Below are positions 27,575 through 36,040 of a stretch of DNA of 64,000 nucleotides, one piece after another. The DNA lies in contig NZ_JAILYH010000015.1 in assembly GCF_019793435.1 (NCBI RefSeq), positions 1 to 64,000 on the forward strand, written 5' to 3'. Position numbers and translations under genes: made by a program. Source of the stretch: Rhizobium redzepovicii (GTDB lineage: Bacteria; Pseudomonadota; Alphaproteobacteria; Rhizobiales; Rhizobiaceae). The notes beneath the pieces were generated by a model. That model was not told the origin of the DNA. It made no database searches and saw only the letters and a program-made list of their open reading frames with translations. The stretch's first letter is position 1, and each line of letters begins with the position of its first letter.

Positions 27575-28651
27575 ATGACCCCTTCCCCCAACAGGCTGCG
27601 CATCGCCGTGCTTTTCGGCGGCCGCTCGGCCGAGCACGAGGTGTCCGTGCTCTCAGCAGCCAACGTCATGGGTGCGCTCAAGCCCGAGAAGTATGACGCC
27701 TTTCCTATTTTCATCACCCGCGAGGGGCGGTGGCTCACGAGCAGCTTCGTGGACGGCGCCTTGGCGACACCTTCATCGGGCACGGAAATCTGCCTCGTGC
27801 CGGGCGGCTGCGGCCGGGTAATGGCGATCCCTGCTAATGGCGCACCGCATGAGTTGGCGGCGATCGACATGCTGTTTCCCGTGCTGCACGGCCTCCATGG
27901 CGAAGACGGATCGGTACAGGGGGTGGCGCAGGTGGCGCGTGTGCCGCTTGCAGGCTGCGGCATCCTCGGCTCGGCCGCAGCGCTCGATAAAGAGATCGCC
28001 AAGCGGCTGCTCAGGGCGGCCGGCCTACCGGTCGCCCGCGCCGTGACGATCCATGAAGGGACGACCCCGTCGCTCGCAGCGCTCGAGAACGAACTCGGCC
28101 TGCCGCTGTTCATCAAGCCGGCGCGCCAGGGATCGTCGATCGGCGTCGCCAAGGTTCATGCCAGCCAAGAATTCGCAGGCGCTCTTGCCGAAGCCTTCCG
28201 CCACGATCGCACCCTGCTCGCCGAGGAGTTTATTACCGGCCGCGAGATCGAATTCAGCGTGCTGGAGGATGCGGCTGGAAAGCTTTTCGTTTCACGCCCC
28301 GGCGAGATCGTCCCGGCGGAAAGCCACGGCTTCTACAATTACGATGCCAAATATATCGACGAGAACGGCGCGGCGCTGAAGGTGCCGGCCGAGCTGCCGG
28401 CCGAGGTCGAAGCCGCCATGCGCGACGCAGCGGCAGAAGCCTTCCGGGCCGTAGGCTGCGATGGAATGGCGCGCGTCGATTTCTTCCTGACCTCGGATAT
28501 GCGCTTCGTCATCAATGAGCTCAACACCATCCCCGGCTTCACCGATATCAGCATGTATTCCAAGGCGATGGCGGCAAGCGGCATCAGCTATGCCGAAGTC
28601 ATCGACCGGCTGGTGGAACATGGCGTGGCGCGCGCGGGCCGGGCCGGCTAA
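27575..28651 (+). CDS. ddl: D-alanine--D-alanine ligase (DdlA type)
   Basis: 358 residues, ATG preceded by GGAGG. ATP-grasp enzyme making the D-Ala-D-Ala dipeptide of peptidoglycan precursors. Visible: VLFGGRSAEHEVSVLSAANV, FPVLHGLHGEDGSVQGVAQV, FIKPARQGSSIGVAKV (ATP binding), DAKYIDENGAALKVPA and FVINELNTIPGFTDISMYSK (metal and substrate binding). It is not in a division-cell wall cluster, so it is probably a second, dispensable copy. It is linked to the C39-like gene upstream and the ATPase gene 3 nt downstream. Confidence 0.93.
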   Translation: MTPSPNRLRIAVLFGGRSAEHEVSVLSAANVMGALKPEKYDAFPIFITREGRWLTSSFVDGALATPSSGTEICLVPGGCGRVMAIPANGAPHELAAIDMLFPVLHGLHGEDGSVQGVAQVARVPLAGCGILGSAAALDKEIAKRLLRAAGLPVARAVTIHEGTTPSLAALENELGLPLFIKPARQGSSIGVAKVHASQEFAGALAEAFRHDRTLLAEEFITGREIEFSVLEDAAGKLFVSRPGEIVPAESHGFYNYDAKYIDENGAALKVPAELPAEVEAAMRDAAAEAFRAVGCDGMARVDFFLTSDMRFVINELNTIPGFTDISMYSKAMAASGISYAEVIDRLVEHGVARAGRAG

Positions 28652-28654
28652 ATC

Positions 28655-29188
28655 ATGAACAGGTTGGTGCTCATTTCCGGATGTTCCGGCGGCGGAAAGT
28701 CGACCCTGCTTGCTGAACTCGGCCGTCGCGGTCATGCGATCGTCGAAGAGCCTGGCCGACGGATCGTCAAGCAGGAGCTCGAAGGCGACGGCGCGGCCCT
28801 GCCCTGGATCGACATCGCGGCCTTCGCCCGCCGCGCGATCGAGATGGCGGCGGCCGACCACGCGGCGGCGCGCGGGCAGGCCGGCTGGACCTTTTTCGAT
28901 CGTGGGCTGATCGATGCCGCGTCGGCGCTTCAGCACCTGACCGGAGAACCGATCCTGGAAAAATTGAGCGCTTTCCACCGCTATAACACCAGGGTCTTTA
29001 TCACCCCGCCATGGCCGGAAATCTATCTCACCGACCCCGAGCGCCGCCACGGCTTTGACGAGGCGGTCGCAGAATATAGCCGGCTTGCCGCGATCTACCC
29101 AACGCTTGGCTACGACGTCGTCACGCTGCCGAAAATCGCGGTTGCTGAACGGGCGGATTTCATCCTCGATCGCTTGGAAGCAAAGTAA
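28655..29188 (+). CDS. AAA family ATPase (P-loop kinase-like)
   Basis: 177 residues. Walker A ISGCSGGGKSTLLAELG at the extreme N-terminus and a possible Walker B with WTFFDRGLIDAASAL; EEPGRRIVKQEL follows the first strand. This matches the AAA_28 (NadR/Ttd14-like) predicted ATPases, which may phosphorylate a small molecule. It starts 3 nt after the ligase gene, so it is co-transcribed. Function unknown. Confidence 0.82.
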   Translation: MNRLVLISGCSGGGKSTLLAELGRRGHAIVEEPGRRIVKQELEGDGAALPWIDIAAFARRAIEMAAADHAAARGQAGWTFFDRGLIDAASALQHLTGEPILEKLSAFHRYNTRVFITPPWPEIYLTDPERRHGFDEAVAEYSRLAAIYPTLGYDVVTLPKIAVAERADFILDRLEAK

Positions 29189-29205
29189 CCGCTCCGTCCG
29201 CTTTC

Positions 29206-29823
29206 TCAGCGCCGGCGAAAGACACACCACTGAAAAGACTGCCGGCCGCCGCCGGGTGTCGTGTGCTCCTCACGCCACTCGCGTTCGAGCGCGAAGGCGG
29301 ACGAAAATTCGGTCGCAAGCGCTGCCGCGTCGTAACGCTGGACCGGCAGACCGCTGCACCGCTCCGGCCCGTCCGGCGCGAAGGTCGCGATGATCATGAT
29401 GCTTCCCGGCTCCGTACCGGTTTCGAGCGCATGGCGATAGGCCAGCCGCCGCCCGGGATCGGTCAGGAAGTGAAAAACGGCCCGGTCGTGCCATACATCG
29501 TACCGGCGATCAGGTTTCCATGCGGTGACGTCGGCAACCAACCAGGTGATTCGAACGGCTTCGTCCCCGAGCCGCGCCTTGGCGACGTCGAGGGCCGGCG
29601 CGGCGATATCGAGCACGGTGAGATCGGACCAGCCGCGCTCGACGAGACGGTCGACAAGGCTCGATGCCCCGCCCCCCACATCGATCAGCGAAGCCGAGGC
29701 CGGCAGTTGCAGCTCATCGAGCACATGCAACGAAGGCCCGGGCGTCTGCTGATACCAACTGACGCTGTCGGCCGCTTTCGTGCGATAGACCTCGTCCCAA
29801 TGTTCACGCTTCGCGTCCGTCAT
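29206..29823 (-). CDS. Class I SAM-dependent methyltransferase
   Basis: 205 residues from the ATG at 29823. It opens with REHWDEVYRTKAADSVSWYQ, typical of a methyltransferase subgroup with an N-terminal W..Y..K cap. Motif I is LIDVGGGASSLVDRLVERGW; VLDIAAPALDVAKARL and WHDRAVFHFLTDP follow (motifs II and IV). The substrate is unknown. It converges on the ATPase gene with a 17-nt gap. Confidence 0.9.
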   Translation of the reverse strand: MTDAKREHWDEVYRTKAADSVSWYQQTPGPSLHVLDELQLPASASLIDVGGGASSLVDRLVERGWSDLTVLDIAAPALDVAKARLGDEAVRITWLVADVTAWKPDRRYDVWHDRAVFHFLTDPGRRLAYRHALETGTEPGSIMIIATFAPDGPERCSGLPVQRYDAAALATEFSSAFALEREWREEHTTPGGGRQSFQWCVFRRR

Positions 29824-29916
29824 CCGGCACCCCATCTCTTGCAGAGCCCGATCCTGACCTATCAAGATGTAAGGATTGAGACGTCCGTCAACCGCCTTAC
29901 GCCTGCGAACTTGATC

Positions 29917-30424
29917 TCACGAGGCCGAGTGACGATAGACAAGATCGGCAGGAACGGTTCGGGGCGCTGCGGGATCGAGACGCGCCCCAAGCCGCTCCGC
30001 AACGGCAACGGATGCGGCATTGCCGGGAGCGATATAGCTTACCAGCGATGGCAACTTGAGCGTCGAAAAGGCCCAGTCCCGCAGCGCCAGGGCCGCCTCG
30101 GTCGCATAACCCCTGCCCTCATGGCCCATAGACGAACCACCCCAGTTCCTTTTCCGGAAAGAGCGGCCCATGATTGATCCCCACCTGACCGACGCATTCG
30201 CCGCTCTCGGCAAGCGCGATCATCAAAGCCCCATGCCCGAAAAGCTGCCAGAGCGCCACGTCGTGGCAGAACATCCCCCACGCGGCCCTGAGATCGAACG
30301 GGCCGCCCATTCCGGCCGACCGCGGCGAAGCCATCAGCCTCGCATAGGCTTCGAAATCATCGATCTCGGGTTTCCGGAGAATTGGCCGCTCGGTTCGGAG
30401 AGTGATCGCGCCGGTTCCGGACAT
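29917..30424 (-). pseudogene. GNAT N-acetyltransferase (RimJ/RimL type) split by a frameshift
   Basis: The frame from the ATG at 30424 (MSGTGAITLRTERPILRKPE) runs through GLINHGPLF-like sequence to PEKELGWFVYGP and stops at 30119. The next frame continues without a break as HEGRGYATEAALALRDWAFS and ends at 29917. Together these form one continuous GNAT domain of about 168 residues; the junction should read roughly FVYG-HEGRGYATEAA, the acetyl-CoA binding site. Removing one G from GGG near 30122 restores the frame. The gene lies 22 nt downstream of a second GNAT gene. It is either inactive in this strain or an artefact of sequencing. Confidence 0.75.
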
Positions 30425-30446
30425 GTCATCGCCTTCTGTTGAACAT

Positions 30447-30941
30447 CTAGCTTTCGAACGCCGGAGCGAACCGAAGCGTACCGCTCGGCGCCGGCCCGTG
30501 GAGGACAATGTGTCGGACGAGCCGCGTATCGAGATCGTGATAGCTGAGTCTCCCGTCGCTGCTGAAGCCCGCGCCGCGATAGACGTCGGGATTGCCGATC
30601 AGCGCGCATCCGCTGGCGCCCATCTCCTCCAGCAATTCCAGCCCGCTGGCGATCAGCGCCTTGCCGATGCCCTGCCGCTGCCTGTCCGGCTTGACCGAGA
30701 TCGGGCCGAGCCCGAACCAACCCGCATGGATGCCGTCGATCGTTACCGGCGAAAACGCGACATGCCCGAGAATCTCGCCGTCCTCTTCGGCAACCAGCGA
30801 CACCGTCAGATCGCCGCTGGCGCGAAGCCTCCCAATGATCGCCGCTTCCGTGCCGTCGCTGTAAGCCATCGGCTCAAAAGCAATCGATGTCAGATCATGG
30901 ATTGCGTCGATATCATCAGGCGTCTCGATTCGGATGAGCAT
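30447..30941 (-). CDS. GNAT family N-acetyltransferase
   Basis: 164 residues from the ATG at 30941. Conserved parts: IRIETPDDIDAIHDLTSIAF, GEILGHVAFSPVTI, and the acetyl-CoA loop ISVKPDRQRQGIGKALIASG (Q/R-x-x-G-x-G/A), then GCALIGNPDVYRGAGF. This pattern is that of the YhbS-like small-molecule acetyltransferases. The substrate is unknown. It leads the frameshifted GNAT gene. Confidence 0.9.
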   Translation of the reverse strand: MLIRIETPDDIDAIHDLTSIAFEPMAYSDGTEAAIIGRLRASGDLTVSLVAEEDGEILGHVAFSPVTIDGIHAGWFGLGPISVKPDRQRQGIGKALIASGLELLEEMGASGCALIGNPDVYRGAGFSSDGRLSYHDLDTRLVRHIVLHGPAPSGTLRFAPAFES

Positions 30942-31177
30942 CTTTGTCAATTCCCAGGCGTGTTGTCTCGCGCAAGCAGTGTCTTACCCCATTGAAACGA
31001 AATGTCGTAGATCCGAGAGAATCCTGCGGGAATCCGTTGCCCTCTTCCGCCGGAGATTATCCGAGGATATAAACTAAGGCCCGTGGGCACCGTCCTGCTG
31101 ATCGAAACATCGGAGCGTAACATCTCTGCCGGCACCGTCCGGAGGCTGTGTGCGTCTTCGCAATCAGAGGTTCTGCG

Positions 31178-31555
31178 ATGAATGATATCGCCGATCACGG
31201 TGTTCGTTTCGGACGAATTGCCGCCATGCTGCCAGTCAAGGACATGACCAAGGCCTACGACTTTTACGCCAATGTCCTCGGCTTCAAGAAAATATTCGAG
31301 AACGGAAATCCTGTCGGCTTTATGATCCTGAAGCGCGATCAGGGCGAGCTGCATCTCACCTTGCAGCCGACCCACAAGGCTGCGGACTTCAATGTCGCGC
31401 ATTTGATCGTGGACGATGTCGACGCACTGCATGCGCTTTGCCGACAATATGGGCTGAGGATCATCAAAAGCCTTCAGGACAAGGACTACGGATTGCGGGC
31501 CTTTGTGTTCGAAGATCCCGACGGCAACCGCATCGACGTCGGTCAACCGATCTAG
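31178..31555 (+). CDS. VOC (glyoxalase/bleomycin resistance-like) protein
   Basis: 125 residues with AGAGG before the ATG at 31178. The vicinal-oxygen-chelate fold is shown by AAMLPVKDMTKAYDFYANVL and by LRAFVFEDPDGNRIDVGQP at the end, with the metal/ligand Glu, His and Asp positions around GELHLTLQPTHKAADF. This type often binds toxins such as bleomycin or acts as a dioxygenase. No neighbour clarifies the role. Confidence 0.85.
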   Translation: MNDIADHGVRFGRIAAMLPVKDMTKAYDFYANVLGFKKIFENGNPVGFMILKRDQGELHLTLQPTHKAADFNVAHLIVDDVDALHALCRQYGLRIIKSLQDKDYGLRAFVFEDPDGNRIDVGQPI

Positions 31556-31724
31556 CCGGGCCGATGGGCACTGGATGGGGAATGCGGATACAGCCCCATC
31601 CAGCGCTGGAAAACACCGGAATTCCGCGGCGAACGCCGGATCAAGACTGGTGCCGGGCGGCTGTGGGCTGTGAAAAAGCCCGACGCAACGGCCGGACTCT
31701 TCCTCGATCTCTTCTCGGCAAACC

Positions 31725-33155
31725 TTAGAAGCTCGCCGCACCGCTGCCCCAGGGGCCGTGGTGGAAATCCTTGCCGTCCAGGCGATCGAAGCCGTGGGCG
31801 CCGAAGAAGTCGCGCTGCGCCTGGATGAGGTTTGCCGTGCCCCTGCCCTGGCGGTAGGCGTCGAAATAGGTGAGTGCCGAGGTCAGTGCCGGCACCGGCA
31901 GGCCGGCTGAGATGGCGGCGGCAACGACGCGGCGCAGCGCCGGGATCGATTCCTTGACCATGTCGGAGAAGGCGGGCGTGACGATGAGGTTCGCAGCGTC
32001 CGGCGCCTTGGTGAAGGCCGAGGTGATCTCATCGAGGAACTGCGAGCGGATGATGCAGCCGGCGCGCCAGATCCGGGCAATGGTCGGCATCGGCAGCGAC
32101 CAGTTGAACTCACGCGAGGCTTCCGCCATCACCGCGAAGCCCTGGGCATAGGCGCCGATCTTGGCGGCAAAGAGCGCCAGTTCCAGATCCTTGTTCAGCT
32201 CGGGACCGTAAGCGATCGGGAAAGAAACGGCCTGCGTGCCGAAGATCTTTTCCGCCGCTTCGCGCTGCGACTTCATCGAGGAGAGGCTGCGGGCGGCGAC
32301 CGCGGCTTCGATTGCCGTTGCCGGAATGCCCATGTTCTGCGCTTCGATCGCCGACCATTTGCCGGTGCCCTTCTGGCCGGCCTTGTCGAGGATCATGTCG
32401 ACCATCGGGCCGCCGGAAACCGGATCGGTCGCCGCAAGCACCTTCTCGGAAATCTCGATCAGGTAGGAGTTCAGCCGGCCCTTGTTCCATTCCCCGAAGA
32501 TGCCGGAGATGTCGGAGGCACTCTTGCCGAGGCCGTCGCGCAGGATGCCGTAGATTTCGGCGATCATCTGCATGTCGGCATATTCGATGCCGTTATGGAT
32601 GGTCTTGACGAAATGACCGGCGCCGTCATTGCCAAGCCAGGCGACGCAGGGTTCGTCATTGTAGCGGGCGGCAATCGAGGTCAGCACCTTCTCGACGCGC
32701 TTCCAGGAGTCTTCCGTGCCGCCGACCATGATCGACGGGCCATGGCGCGCACCTTCTTCGCCACCGGAAACACCCATGCCGATGAAGGTGAGATCAGTGT
32801 CCTTGAGGCGGTCGAAGCGCGCGACGGTATCGCGGAAATTGGCGTTGCCGGCATCGATCATGATGTCGCCCTTGGACAGATGCGGGCGCAACGCCTCCAT
32901 CTGCTGATCGACGGCATCCCCCGCCTTGATCATGATGATGATCGGGCGCGGCGGCCGGATTGCATCGACGAACTCTTCGATCGTCTTGCAGGGAATAATC
33001 TGCTTTTTCAGATCGCCGGCGCTTTCGTAGAATTCGTCGGTTTTCTCAGGCGTACGGTTGAAGACCGCAATTTTATTGCCTTTCTCCGCGATGTTGAGCG
33101 CCAGGTTGGAGCCCATGACCGCAAGACCGATCAGTCCGATTTCTGCCTTTTCCAC
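31725..33155 (-). CDS. gnd: 6-phosphogluconate dehydrogenase, decarboxylating
   Basis: 476 residues from a GTG at 33155 that has GGAGG at 7-nt spacing; an ATG at 33176 upstream overlaps that ribosome site and is less likely. It oxidises 6-phosphogluconate to ribulose 5-phosphate, CO2 and NADPH in the pentose phosphate pathway. Visible: GLAVMGSNLALNIAEKG (cofactor binding), MGVSGGEEGARHGPSIMVGG (substrate loop), GNDGAGHFVKTIHNGIEYAD (catalytic Lys) and a Gly-rich C-terminal tail ending in WGSGAASF. Full length. Confidence 0.96.
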   Translation of the reverse strand: MEKAEIGLIGLAVMGSNLALNIAEKGNKIAVFNRTPEKTDEFYESAGDLKKQIIPCKTIEEFVDAIRPPRPIIIMIKAGDAVDQQMEALRPHLSKGDIMIDAGNANFRDTVARFDRLKDTDLTFIGMGVSGGEEGARHGPSIMVGGTEDSWKRVEKVLTSIAARYNDEPCVAWLGNDGAGHFVKTIHNGIEYADMQMIAEIYGILRDGLGKSASDISGIFGEWNKGRLNSYLIEISEKVLAATDPVSGGPMVDMILDKAGQKGTGKWSAIEAQNMGIPATAIEAAVAARSLSSMKSQREAAEKIFGTQAVSFPIAYGPELNKDLELALFAAKIGAYAQGFAVMAEASREFNWSLPMPTIARIWRAGCIIRSQFLDEITSAFTKAPDAANLIVTPAFSDMVKESIPALRRVVAAAISAGLPVPALTSALTYFDAYRQGRGTANLIQAQRDFFGAHGFDRLDGKDFHHGPWGSGAASF

Positions 33156-33380
33156 GACAAACCTCCGATGTGTCATTTGGACCGGTGTTGTGGCACTGTC
33201 TCGGTCAAACGGCAAGTCTCGCAAGGGTCTAATCGGTTCGCAAAAGCAATGAAATGACGCTTGCAATATCCCGACTTGTCCGACAACCACTTGCGCCCGC
33301 TCATCGGCAACCAAGTTTTCGCACGACCTGCCCTTGATGCCCTATCTGATGGTATCATCGGCGTTTCGGGAGATACTGTC

Positions 33381-34307
33381 TTGGCACCGGAAAGACGAAA
33401 AGATACGGCGCTGCTCGCTGCCCGTGCCGGCCGCTACCGCGAATATGCGCCGCCGCCGGCGCTGCGACGCCATTTCAACCGGTTCTGGTCGCATGCGCTC
33501 CATGACGGACCGCCGGCAAAGGTGGCGATCGTGCCGGACGGCTATTGCGACCTCCTCTGGATCGATGGCCGGCTGGCAGTCGCCGGGCCCGACAGGACGG
33601 CGGCCTTTCCCACTCTCCGGCCGGGCACCACGGTCATCGGCGCACGTTTTGCGCCGGGCGCCGCGGCACCCTGGCTGAAGACGCCGCTCTCGGCGCTGGT
33701 CGGCTGTTCGGTGCCGCTTGCCGACATCGGCTGGGAGCACGCGGCCGAATTCGAGGCACGGCTTGGCGATTGCCCCGATCCAGCCGATGCCATGGCGCTA
33801 TTCGGCCGCCTGCTCGAAGAGGCCGTGCGCGATGCGGACGAACCCGCTGAGGATGCCGCCGTGATCTTCGCCGCTGCCGACGGCCGCCGCCCGGCGTCCG
33901 GGCTGCTCGGCCGGCTCGACATGAGCGAAAGGCAGCTGCGCCGCCGCTGTCACCACCATTTCGGCTATGGCGCCAAGACGCTGGAACGGATCCGTCGGTT
34001 CCAGCGTTTCCTCGACCTCTGCCGCAGGACAGGCACGATACCGCTTGCCCATCTTGCACTCGAAGCGGGCTTTGCCGACCAGGCTCACATGACGCGCGAG
34101 GTCGGCGAGCTCTCGGGCCTGACACCTGGCGCCATTCTTGGCCAACTCAGCATGCCGAAAAGGCCGGGCCGACCGTTTTGTTCAAGACGCCGCGGATCGG
34201 CCTGTTATGACAGCAAGACCCAATATCGAGGACCTGCAAGCCATGTCGACGATGCCCGCGAAAATCATCCACCAATCAATCGAGCGCGACTGGCGCGACG
34301 TCTATGA
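33381..34307 (+). CDS. AraC family transcriptional regulator, C-terminus probably frameshifted
   Basis: An N-terminal DUF6597-like domain (REYAPPPALRRHFNRFWSHA, PDGYCDLLWIDGRL, IGARFAPGAAAPWLKTPLS) and a C-terminal AraC helix-turn-helix domain (MSERQLRRRCHHHFGYGAKT, LALEAGFADQAHMTREVGEL). No in-frame ATG precedes the conserved part. TTG at 33381 with GGGAG upstream is the best start. The last 50 residues, after about 34150, are Arg-rich and unlike the family, and overlap the next gene. Adding one base near 34150-34175 would give an ending VLFKTPRIGLL and a stop at 34210 that overlaps an ATG. I therefore suspect a frameshift. Confidence 0.75.
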   Translation: MAPERRKDTALLAARAGRYREYAPPPALRRHFNRFWSHALHDGPPAKVAIVPDGYCDLLWIDGRLAVAGPDRTAAFPTLRPGTTVIGARFAPGAAAPWLKTPLSALVGCSVPLADIGWEHAAEFEARLGDCPDPADAMALFGRLLEEAVRDADEPAEDAAVIFAAADGRRPASGLLGRLDMSERQLRRRCHHHFGYGAKTLERIRRFQRFLDLCRRTGTIPLAHLALEAGFADQAHMTREVGELSGLTPGAILGQLSMPKRPGRPFCSRRRGSACYDSKTQYRGPASHVDDARENHPPINRARLARRL

Positions 34308-34641
34308 TTTCGCCGGCAAGCCGGAGAACATGCCGCTCTGGGCCTCTGGCCTTGCGAGCGGCCTCGAGCCGAACGGCGCCGACTGGATTGCCCATGGCGC
34401 GCTTGGCACCGTTAAAGTGAGCTTCGTGCAGACCAATGAATTCGGCGTGATCGACCACACGGTGACGATCGAATCTGGTCTCCGGGTCTATAATGCGCTG
34501 CGCATCGTGCCGAACGGCGACGGCTGCGAGGTCATGTTCACGCTGTTGCGCCTGCCCGGCATGACCGATGCGCAGTTCTCAGCCGATGCCGCCCATGTCG
34601 AGAAGGATCTCGCCATGCTGAAAGCCCTGATGGAGAGATAG
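34243..34641 (+). CDS. SRPBCC superfamily protein
   Basis: 132 residues from the ATG at 34243, which starts the conserved part (KIIHQSIERDWRDVYDFAGK, ENMPLWASGL); an ATG at 34207 is possible and would overlap a restored AraC stop codon. The START-like fold is shown by the pattern of strands and VTIESGLRVYNALRIVPNGD. Such proteins bind hydrophobic ligands or act as polyketide cyclase-like enzymes. The VOC gene follows without any gap, and the group AraC-SRPBCC-VOC is a common stress/toxin-related set. Confidence 0.75.
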   Translation: MSTMPAKIIHQSIERDWRDVYDFAGKPENMPLWASGLASGLEPNGADWIAHGALGTVKVSFVQTNEFGVIDHTVTIESGLRVYNALRIVPNGDGCEVMFTLLRLPGMTDAQFSADAAHVEKDLAMLKALMER

Positions 34642-35001
34642 ATGTCCGAGAAGTCAGAAAACCACGATCGCCGCATCGATTATGTCGAATTCAACGTTGC
34701 CGACATCGCCGCCGCCAAAGCCTTTTACGGCTCGGCCTTCGGCTGGCGTTTCACCGATTACGGCCCCAATTACTGCGAATTCGACGATGGCCGGCTGAAG
34801 GGCGGCTTCACCGATTTCGGCCCCGTTCGACCGGGTGGCCCGCTGGTTGTCGTCTACGCCAGGGATCTCGAAGAGGTGCTGACGTCGGTCGAGAGAGCCG
34901 GCGGCACCATCGTCCGGCCGATCACCGATTTTCCCGGAGGCCGCCGCTTCCATTTCCTCGACCGCGACGGATATGAACTCGCCGTCTGGGCGACTGCCTG
35001 A
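34642..35001 (+). CDS. VOC family protein
   Basis: 119 residues. IDYVEFNVADIAAAKAFYGS and a second beta-alpha-beta unit ending in FPGGRRFHFLDRDGYELAVW give the vicinal-oxygen-chelate fold, with metal-ligand positions in the first strand (Glu in VEFN) and in the last (Glu in YELAVW). Its ATG directly follows the stop codon of the SRPBCC gene. The ligand is unknown. Confidence 0.88.
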   Translation: MSEKSENHDRRIDYVEFNVADIAAAKAFYGSAFGWRFTDYGPNYCEFDDGRLKGGFTDFGPVRPGGPLVVVYARDLEEVLTSVERAGGTIVRPITDFPGGRRFHFLDRDGYELAVWATA

Positions 35002-35032
35002 AGGTGCCTGGCTGGTTGCGGCCAGCTATTGA

Positions 35033-35773
35033 TCAGCCAGTTGGCTGCTGTGGCTCGATATCCTCCATGACGAGCAGCGCGCCAATCACCGTACCGCCGA
35101 CATCGCGTAGCGGCGACATGCGACAGCGCACTTGCCCCGGTCCGCCGCTGCCGTTCGGACACTCATAGGCGTATTCGATCTGCTCACCGGCAAAGCAGTC
35201 GTCGAGCTTGTATTTGGCGCACGCGGCAAACAGCTCCTCTCCGATGAATTCGGAAAGATGGCGGCCGATGAGTTCCATCGGCTTCTTGTTGAGATAGGCG
35301 CAGTTGGCTGGGTTGGAATAGAGGAAGCGATAATCCCTGGTCAGCACCACCACCCGGTCCGGTAGGCTTTCGAGGATCGCCGAATTGAGAAACTGGCCGT
35401 TGTCGGTATCAGGCACATAGGCCGGCGGTGGCTCGATGCGCACGTCCTGCGGCGACGGCACGCGCCAGTCCGGGCCATGCGTGCCGAAATAGCGGTCAAG
35501 CAGGTAGGAAAGCACCGTCGTGTGCTCGGTAACGCTGGCGCTGTCGTCGGCGTCTTGGCCGATGAGATGAGTCACAAACTGCAGCTGCATGTAGACTTCG
35601 AGCAGATTGACCGCTTGATGGGCGAGGATTGCCTCGACCAGCGGCTCGACATGGCCGTCGAGCGCCGTGACGCGCTTATCATCACCCAGGCGTATGGCTT
35701 CCTCTATCTGCGTGCAACGCAAGGAAAAAGCTCGAAAAAGCTCCAGCAAGACGCCCAACTCCCATTGGCCCAA
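35033..35773 (-). CDS. PAS domain protein
   Basis: About 246 residues. Roughly residues 1-100 are alpha-helical and unrecognised. Residues about 125-240 form a PAS domain (NSAILESLPDRVVVLTRDYR, YSNPANCAYLNKKPMELIGR, RDVGGTVIGALLVMEDIE). No kinase, cyclase or other output domain follows, so it may be a stand-alone sensor. The only start codons are non-ATG; TTG at 35773 is the first after an in-frame stop. No Cys at the LOV position, so a flavin-LOV photoreceptor is unlikely. Confidence 0.72.
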   Translation of the reverse strand: MGQWELGVLLELFRAFSLRCTQIEEAIRLGDDKRVTALDGHVEPLVEAILAHQAVNLLEVYMQLQFVTHLIGQDADDSASVTEHTTVLSYLLDRYFGTHGPDWRVPSPQDVRIEPPPAYVPDTDNGQFLNSAILESLPDRVVVLTRDYRFLYSNPANCAYLNKKPMELIGRHLSEFIGEELFAACAKYKLDDCFAGEQIEYAYECPNGSGGPGQVRCRMSPLRDVGGTVIGALLVMEDIEPQQPTG

Positions 35774-35934
35774 GAGACGGTCCGAGACCTATTATGGCTG
35801 CACATTTCGAAAAATGCGCCCTTCGGTAGACATTATTCGCGTCCTGGTAGTGACGGGTAACATAAAAATGCACTCAGTTTCAATCCGAGACCATTGCCGC
35901 TTTTCACCGCTGATAATTGGGGGTGGATATTCTG

Positions 35935-36040
35935 AAAGCATGTCGCGCAAAAGCGTGTCGCGGTTTTGCAGATAACGACATGCACCAAAACAAAGAACTG
36001 ACGCGCGAGAGCGAATCCGATAGATCGCGTCGCGCTTTAG
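35935..36040. repeat. Rhizobial palindromic repeat, long form, copy 2
   Basis: Begins AAAGCATGTCGCGCAAAAGC and ends CGTCGCGCTTTAG, matching the element at 4851-4957 over nearly its whole length, with small changes in the middle. It includes GCATGTCG ... CGACATGC as inverted blocks. The lpxXL stop codon lies inside its right end, so the repeat supplies the last bases of that gene. Confidence 0.8.

Noticed and set aside
30947..31741. Minus-strand open frame of 264 codons opposite the VOC gene
   Set aside because: The plus-strand VOC gene has a ribosome site and family motifs; this frame has neither.
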